Source of the DNA: DATBVX01 sp963810775 | Lineage (GTDB): Bacteria > Pseudomonadota > Gammaproteobacteria > Steroidobacterales > Steroidobacteraceae | Length of the DNA: 64,000 bases | Assembly (NCBI GenBank): GCA_963810775.1 | Contig: CAWEOT010000015.1 | Span: 186,001 to 250,000, forward strand | Direction of reading: 5' to 3' | Part shown: positions 60,377-64,000 of the stretch, piece after piece | How positions within the stretch are numbered: the stretch's first letter is position 1 | Layout: every line of letters starts with the position of its first letter | Program-made: the position numbers and the translations under genes | The notes under the pieces: generated by a model | Databases searched by the model: none | What the model was told of the DNA's origin: nothing | The model's input: only the letters and a program-made list of their open reading frames with translations

Positions 60377-62280
60377 GTGACGCTCCGGCATCGCCGCCCG
60401 ATGCTGCGCCCACGTCGCTGAAGACGTGGCAGCGAGTGAAAGAGCGCAAGGTCGTGCAATGGACGCTCGCGTACATCGCGTTGGCGTACGGACTGTTGCA
60501 GGGAATCGAGCTGGTCGGGCACGCCTTCGCATGGCCTCTGATCGTCGCGCGCGTCACCACGCTCCTGCTGGCACTGGGCGTGCCGGTCACGGCGCTCCTG
60601 GCGTGGTATCACGGCGATCGGGGGCAGCAACGCGTGAGCGGCGCGGAGCTTGCGATCCTGACGGTGCTGTTCCTCGTTGGCGGGACCGTGCTGTGGATCA
60701 TGGCCCGTGGCAAGCAGGAACATCCGGACACGTCCGCCACCCAGCCAGTCGCAACTGCCACGCAGACATCGCCCGGCACCCCAGCGGCAGCGACCGCACC
60801 ACGTGCATCGATTGCCGTGGTCCCATTCGCCAATCTCACCGGTGAACCTGCGAAGGAATACTTCAGCGACGGCATGGCCGAGGAGCTGATCAATGCGCTC
60901 GCCGGAGTGCCGGGGCTCAAGGTTCCCGCGCGCACTTCTTCCTTTGCCTACAAGGGCCGCAACATGGACGTGCGCCAGATCGCTCGTGATCTGGAAGTTG
61001 CGGCAGTGCTGGAAGGCAGCGTGCGCAGTGCCGGTGAGCGCGTGCGGGTGACAGCACAGCTTGTGGATGGCAACACGGGCTATCACATGTGGTCGCAATC
61101 CTACGACCGCAAGTTTGCCGATCTGTTCAAGCTCCAGGAAGAGCTGGCAACAGCAATCGTGCAGGCGCTCAGAGTGCACATGCATGCCGAATTGCCCTCG
61201 GCGGTGGCCCAGGAAGCGCCGACACGAGATCTGGAGGCCTACGAGCTCTATCTTCAGGCGCGATCGTTGATTGATCGCACTGGCGCGGAGAATCTGAGTA
61301 GCGCCGCAGAACTGCTGCAAAAGGCGACGTTGCGCGATCCACAATTCGCGCGCGCGTTTTCATTGCTTGGGGTGACTCACCTCATCTCATTCAACGCTGG
61401 ACTGACCACTGACCGACAGGAACTGGTCAAAGCGGAGCAAGCAGCACGACACGCGCTGTCGCTTGAGCCCGACCTGGGGAATTCGCACGCGGTCCTCGCT
61501 CAAGTCAATGCGATTCGCGGAGATTGGCTCGCTGCACAGCGGGATTTTAAGACGGCACTGTCGCTGAATGCCGAGGAACCAGCTATCTACGCCGGCTTTG
61601 CATTATTCCTGAACAACGTCGGCCACGTTCGGGAAGGGTTGCGAGCATCGCACGAGGCGGACCGACTGGCGCCCGGGGTTGCGAGCTACGCGCTTAACAA
61701 CGCGGCCTTTTCCTCCATTCTCGGTCGCGACGAGGATGCGCTGCGTTACGCCGACAAGGCCGTCAACCTCGGCGCCTCGCCCGATTTCCCTGTACTGGCA
61801 CTGGTCTACTCCAATGCCGCGCGCCGCCGTGGGGACGCGGACGAGGCTGCAGCGCAGGTGGCGAAAGCGCTTCCCCGGGAAGTGCGCCAGTCAGGCGGCA
61901 CGGAGGCAGTGAAACTGATCCACGCTGCATTGGGCGACGCCGGCAAGAAGCCTGCCGCACTCGACGCGGTTCGAGAGCTGCGGGCCCACTCCACGGGAAT
62001 GGATTCGAGCCTGATGCTCATGCTCTCGATTACCTGGTACACGATGCTCGGCGAACTCGATCTTGCATATGAAGTGGCAGACGTGGCGCTGGGCACCTTC
62101 CGGCGTTCCGGCACACTTGGCAGCGTCTGGGGTGGGCTGTGGGCACTTGAAATGCGGCCATACAGGCAGGATCCGCGTTTTCAGGACTTCGTTGGACAGC
62201 TGCGCTTGTTCGATTACTGGACCAAGTACGGTCCACCTGACAACTGCGAGCTGCGCAACGGCAAGCTCATCTGTAATTGA
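60373..62280 (+). CDS. Membrane-anchored TolB/TPR protein, paralogue of the preceding regulator
   Basis: 635 residues. The N-terminus (residues about 15-115) has three transmembrane helices (ALAYGLLQGIELVGHAFAWPL, VARVTTLLLALGVPVTALLAW, LAILTVLFLVGGTVLWIMA) in place of the winged helix. The rest repeats the plan of the preceding gene: SIAVVPFANLTGEPAKEYFSDG, LQVAAV-like LEVAAVLEGSVRSAGERVRV, TPR repeats and the same FDYWTKYGPPDNCELRNGKL ending. The C-terminal similarity of the neighbours shows a tandem duplication. A periplasmic sensing partner of the DNA-binding paralogue is likely; which compound it senses is unknown. Confidence 0.88.
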   Translation: MSDAPASPPDAAPTSLKTWQRVKERKVVQWTLAYIALAYGLLQGIELVGHAFAWPLIVARVTTLLLALGVPVTALLAWYHGDRGQQRVSGAELAILTVLFLVGGTVLWIMARGKQEHPDTSATQPVATATQTSPGTPAAATAPRASIAVVPFANLTGEPAKEYFSDGMAEELINALAGVPGLKVPARTSSFAYKGRNMDVRQIARDLEVAAVLEGSVRSAGERVRVTAQLVDGNTGYHMWSQSYDRKFADLFKLQEELATAIVQALRVHMHAELPSAVAQEAPTRDLEAYELYLQARSLIDRTGAENLSSAAELLQKATLRDPQFARAFSLLGVTHLISFNAGLTTDRQELVKAEQAARHALSLEPDLGNSHAVLAQVNAIRGDWLAAQRDFKTALSLNAEEPAIYAGFALFLNNVGHVREGLRASHEADRLAPGVASYALNNAAFSSILGRDEDALRYADKAVNLGASPDFPVLALVYSNAARRRGDADEAAAQVAKALPREVRQSGGTEAVKLIHAALGDAGKKPAALDAVRELRAHSTGMDSSLMLMLSITWYTMLGELDLAYEVADVALGTFRRSGTLGSVWGGLWALEMRPYRQDPRFQDFVGQLRLFDYWTKYGPPDNCELRNGKLICN

Positions 62281-63116
62281 GACGAGTCGTAACGGTGGAG
62301 TTGACCGATCCGTTCAGCCGATTCGAGTACGCCGGATGGGAGCGCGTAGCGTCCCGCTATCACGCGGCGTGGAGTGGGCTGACCAGGCTTTTCGTCCCGC
62401 CGCTGCTCGATGCGCTGCGGCTGCGGCCTGGCGCATGGGTGCTCGACGTCGCTTGCGGGCCCGGTTACGTGGCGGAAGCAGCTCGTCGGCGTGGAGCGAT
62501 GGCCATCGGTGTCGATTTCTCCCCGACAATGGTGGCGATCGCGGCGCGCTCCCACCCGAAACTCCAGTTTCACACGGGCGATGCTCAGGCATTGCAATAC
62601 GAGAGCCAGTCGTTCGATGCCGTGGCAATGAACTTCGGTGTCTTGCATCTGGCCGCACCGGAGCTTGCCTTTGCTGAAGCGGCACGCGTGCTGCGACCGC
62701 GTGGGCGTTACGCTTTCACACTGTGGGCGGGGCCGGAGCAGAGTCCGGGCGTAAAGATTGTCGCAGACGCGATCACGGCGCATGCAGACATGAACGTGAG
62801 GCTACCCGACGCGCCCGCCTATTTCTCATACGAGAGCGCCGCGGAATGTACGCCGGCGTTGCAGCGCGCGGGATTCGATGTGGCTACCCTGGAATTCAAA
62901 ACGATCACCGCCGAATGGGCCGTTCCGCGTGCCGAGTTCGTGTTCGAGGCCGAGCGTGATGCCGGCGTTCGCGTCGCGGCGGTGCTGGCCGCGCAAGACA
63001 GTGCGACCCTGGATGCCATTCGCGTTGCGGTCGTCGCTGGAGCGCAGCCCTATGCGCGTGAGAATGGTTTCCTGTTGCCGTTTGCGGCGCACGTCGTTGC
63101 GGTGAGCGTCCCCTGA
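62277..63116 (+). CDS. Class I SAM-dependent methyltransferase (UbiE/COQ5-like)
   Basis: About 279 residues if started at TTG 62277 (TTGA overlap with the preceding gene); GTG 62295 is an alternative. SAM motif I is VLDVACGPGYVAEAARRRGA, followed by GVDFSPTMVAIAARS, the acidic FHTGDAQALQYESQSFDAV and LRPRGRYAFTLWAGPE. The fold resembles methyltransferases acting on quinones or small metabolites. The TPR pair upstream overlaps it, suggesting one transcript. Target unknown. Confidence 0.85.
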   Translation: MRRVVTVELTDPFSRFEYAGWERVASRYHAAWSGLTRLFVPPLLDALRLRPGAWVLDVACGPGYVAEAARRRGAMAIGVDFSPTMVAIAARSHPKLQFHTGDAQALQYESQSFDAVAMNFGVLHLAAPELAFAEAARVLRPRGRYAFTLWAGPEQSPGVKIVADAITAHADMNVRLPDAPAYFSYESAAECTPALQRAGFDVATLEFKTITAEWAVPRAEFVFEAERDAGVRVAAVLAAQDSATLDAIRVAVVAGAQPYARENGFLLPFAAHVVAVSVP

Positions 63117-63146
63117 ATCGCGGTCCACGCTGACGGCGCTCGGGCG

Positions 63147-64000
63147 CTAGTCGGTGCGCTCGAGATTGTCGACAAGTCGCTCCTGAAATTTCTTCAGATC
63201 GATCTCGTGCACCGATCCCTTGCCGGCGAGATCGAGGGCGTGCGCGGCCGCCGTGCCCATTGCGATACACGGTCCCATCACCCGAATCGCCGAGAGGGCG
63301 TGCGAGTCGGCATCCACGCAACGTCCCGATGCAACGATGTTGTCCGCATCCTTCGGCACCATGCAGCTGAGCGGTATGTAGTACACGTGCCCGTCCTTGA
63401 ACCGCTCCCAGTGCACGAGTTCCTTCGTGTCGTGCAACTCGACGTACCACGAGCAGCGTGCGGCAGCATCGGCGGGCCGCTCGGTCTTGCGGATGTCATC
63501 GAGCGTGAGTTGCCGGCTACTCACGATCCAGCGCGTTTGCCGGAGTCCCGGGTTGCCGTACACGCGCACGCGCGCATTGGCGAAGATTCGCGGGAACTCA
63601 GCCTTCAGGAACCGAATGATGTTGTCGGCCTGGCGGCGTCCCTCGAACACCATGTTGGCTGACTTCGCCGGATCGAGCGGCGTTTCGATGTGGCTGATGT
63701 TCGCGAGCATGAAGTTCTTGCCGGGAAAGTGCATGAGCCAACCGTCGTGTCGGACCAGCCCGTACTCCTTGCCCTTCGCGATCAGTCGGGCGTGCACTTC
63801 CTTCATGTCGAGCTCGCCGACGGTGTTCAGATCGTAGTTCTCGATCAGGAAATTGAGCGTTCCATAAACCTGTTCCTCGGGCTCGCGCACTTCGAGGCCC
63901 GCCTCGTAGCTGAGGCTGGCGTCACCCGATGAATCGACATAACCATTTGCCTGCACGCGTACGGCCCCGAAGCGCGTGGCGAACTCGACGTACTGGACGC
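63147..64000 (-). CDS. FAD-dependent oxidoreductase, C-terminal part (continues beyond the window)
   Basis: The frame reads through the window edge, so the N-terminal FAD site is missing. The visible 284 residues belong to the FAD-dependent oxidoreductase (pfam12831) type: VQANGYVDSSGDASLSYEAG, RIFANARVRVYGNPGLRQTR, WIVSSRQLTLDDIRKTERPAD, YYIPLSCMVPKDADNIVASGR and CVDADSHALSAIRVMGPCIAMG. The conserved IPLSCMVP and GRCVDADSHALSAIRV segments are usual in this family, which often acts on exported or cell-surface substrates. The C-terminal end at 63147 converges on the methyltransferase gene. Confidence 0.8.
   Translation of the reverse strand, partial: VQYVEFATRFGAVRVQANGYVDSSGDASLSYEAGLEVREPEEQVYGTLNFLIENYDLNTVGELDMKEVHARLIAKGKEYGLVRHDGWLMHFPGKNFMLANISHIETPLDPAKSANMVFEGRRQADNIIRFLKAEFPRIFANARVRVYGNPGLRQTRWIVSSRQLTLDDIRKTERPADAAARCSWYVELHDTKELVHWERFKDGHVYYIPLSCMVPKDADNIVASGRCVDADSHALSAIRVMGPCIAMGTAAAHALDLAGKGSVHEIDLKKFQERLVDNLERTD

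Noticed and set aside
1..64000. CRISPR array, tRNA or mobile element
   Set aside because: No regularly spaced repeats, no cloverleaf with a plausible anticodon arm and no transposase or integrase motif were seen on either strand.

Overview
This is one high-GC (by eye above 60 percent) chromosomal segment of a Gram-negative aerobe, almost certainly a proteobacterium. The evidence is two TonB-dependent receptors, Tat and Sec export signals, tightly overlapping operons, MauA/MauB, Mo-hydroxylase and Rieske systems, and an exported haem-binding protein. The gene mix (TolB/TPR transcription factors, many TonB receptors, aromatic catabolism) fits Gammaproteobacteria near Steroidobacteraceae/Nevskiales, but sphingomonads share the lig genes and I cannot fix the genus from sequence alone. 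The theme is oxidative catabolism of aromatic (lignin-like) compounds and amines. I saw no tRNA, rRNA, CRISPR array, transposase or phage gene.

Region 1 (1-8254, all +): end of a MarR-like regulator, a LigA-like/LigB-like extradiol dioxygenase pair, a MetE-C-like methyltransferase, a Tat-exported SpdH-like FAD oxidase and an NTF2-like exported protein. These are joined mostly by 4-bp ATGA/GTGA overlaps. After about 100 bp comes a tryptophan-tryptophylquinone (TTQ) amine dehydrogenase set (heavy chain, MauE, MauD, light chain, monohaem cytochrome c). Together they look like a pathway for an aromatic amine.

Region 2 (8268-18488): a flavin aromatic hydroxylase with its DUF2783 partner (-), a TonB receptor (+, frameshifted), a P450 (-), an aldehyde dehydrogenase (+), a VanA-like Rieske oxygenase (-) and a broken DUF885 gene (+).

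Region 3 (18607-38898): mixed genes. These are an ornithine cyclodeaminase-like enzyme, F420/NADP-type reductase, MFS transporter, M28 and M20 peptidases, a LysR regulator divergent from a well-conserved benzoylformate decarboxylase, a second frameshifted TonB receptor, a frameshifted 3-methyladenine glycosylase, GNAT, MscS, VOC, homocysteine methyltransferase, a GlxA-type AraC regulator facing a Tat-exported DJ-1 protein, and a DUF2946 protein.

Region 4 (39025-46610): an outer-membrane barrel protein, a SnoaL/PQQ-dehydrogenase/DUF1330 operon, a small methyltransferase, a GST, a phthalate-dioxygenase-type Rieske oxygenase and a second aldehyde dehydrogenase.

Region 5 (46655-58337): the protocatechuate 4,5-cleavage pathway (ligI, ligA, ligB, ligC, later ligJ). 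ligJ leads an operon for a Tat-exported molybdenum hydroxylase with a [4Fe-4S]-type FAD subunit, a cytochrome b anchor and a 125-residue unknown. Aldehyde oxidation to protocatechuate followed by ring cleavage towards pyruvate and oxaloacetate is the natural reading; ligK and ligU are not in the window. Region 6 (58466-64000): a tandem pair of TolB/TPR proteins (one DNA-binding, one membrane-bound), a methyltransferase and the C-terminal part of an FAD oxidoreductase running off the window.

Four otherwise well-conserved genes (12.3, 17.3-17.5, 30.5-30.9 and 33.0-33.1 kb) carry small indels. This pattern suggests either recent decay or consensus errors in the assembly; read-level checking would separate the two.
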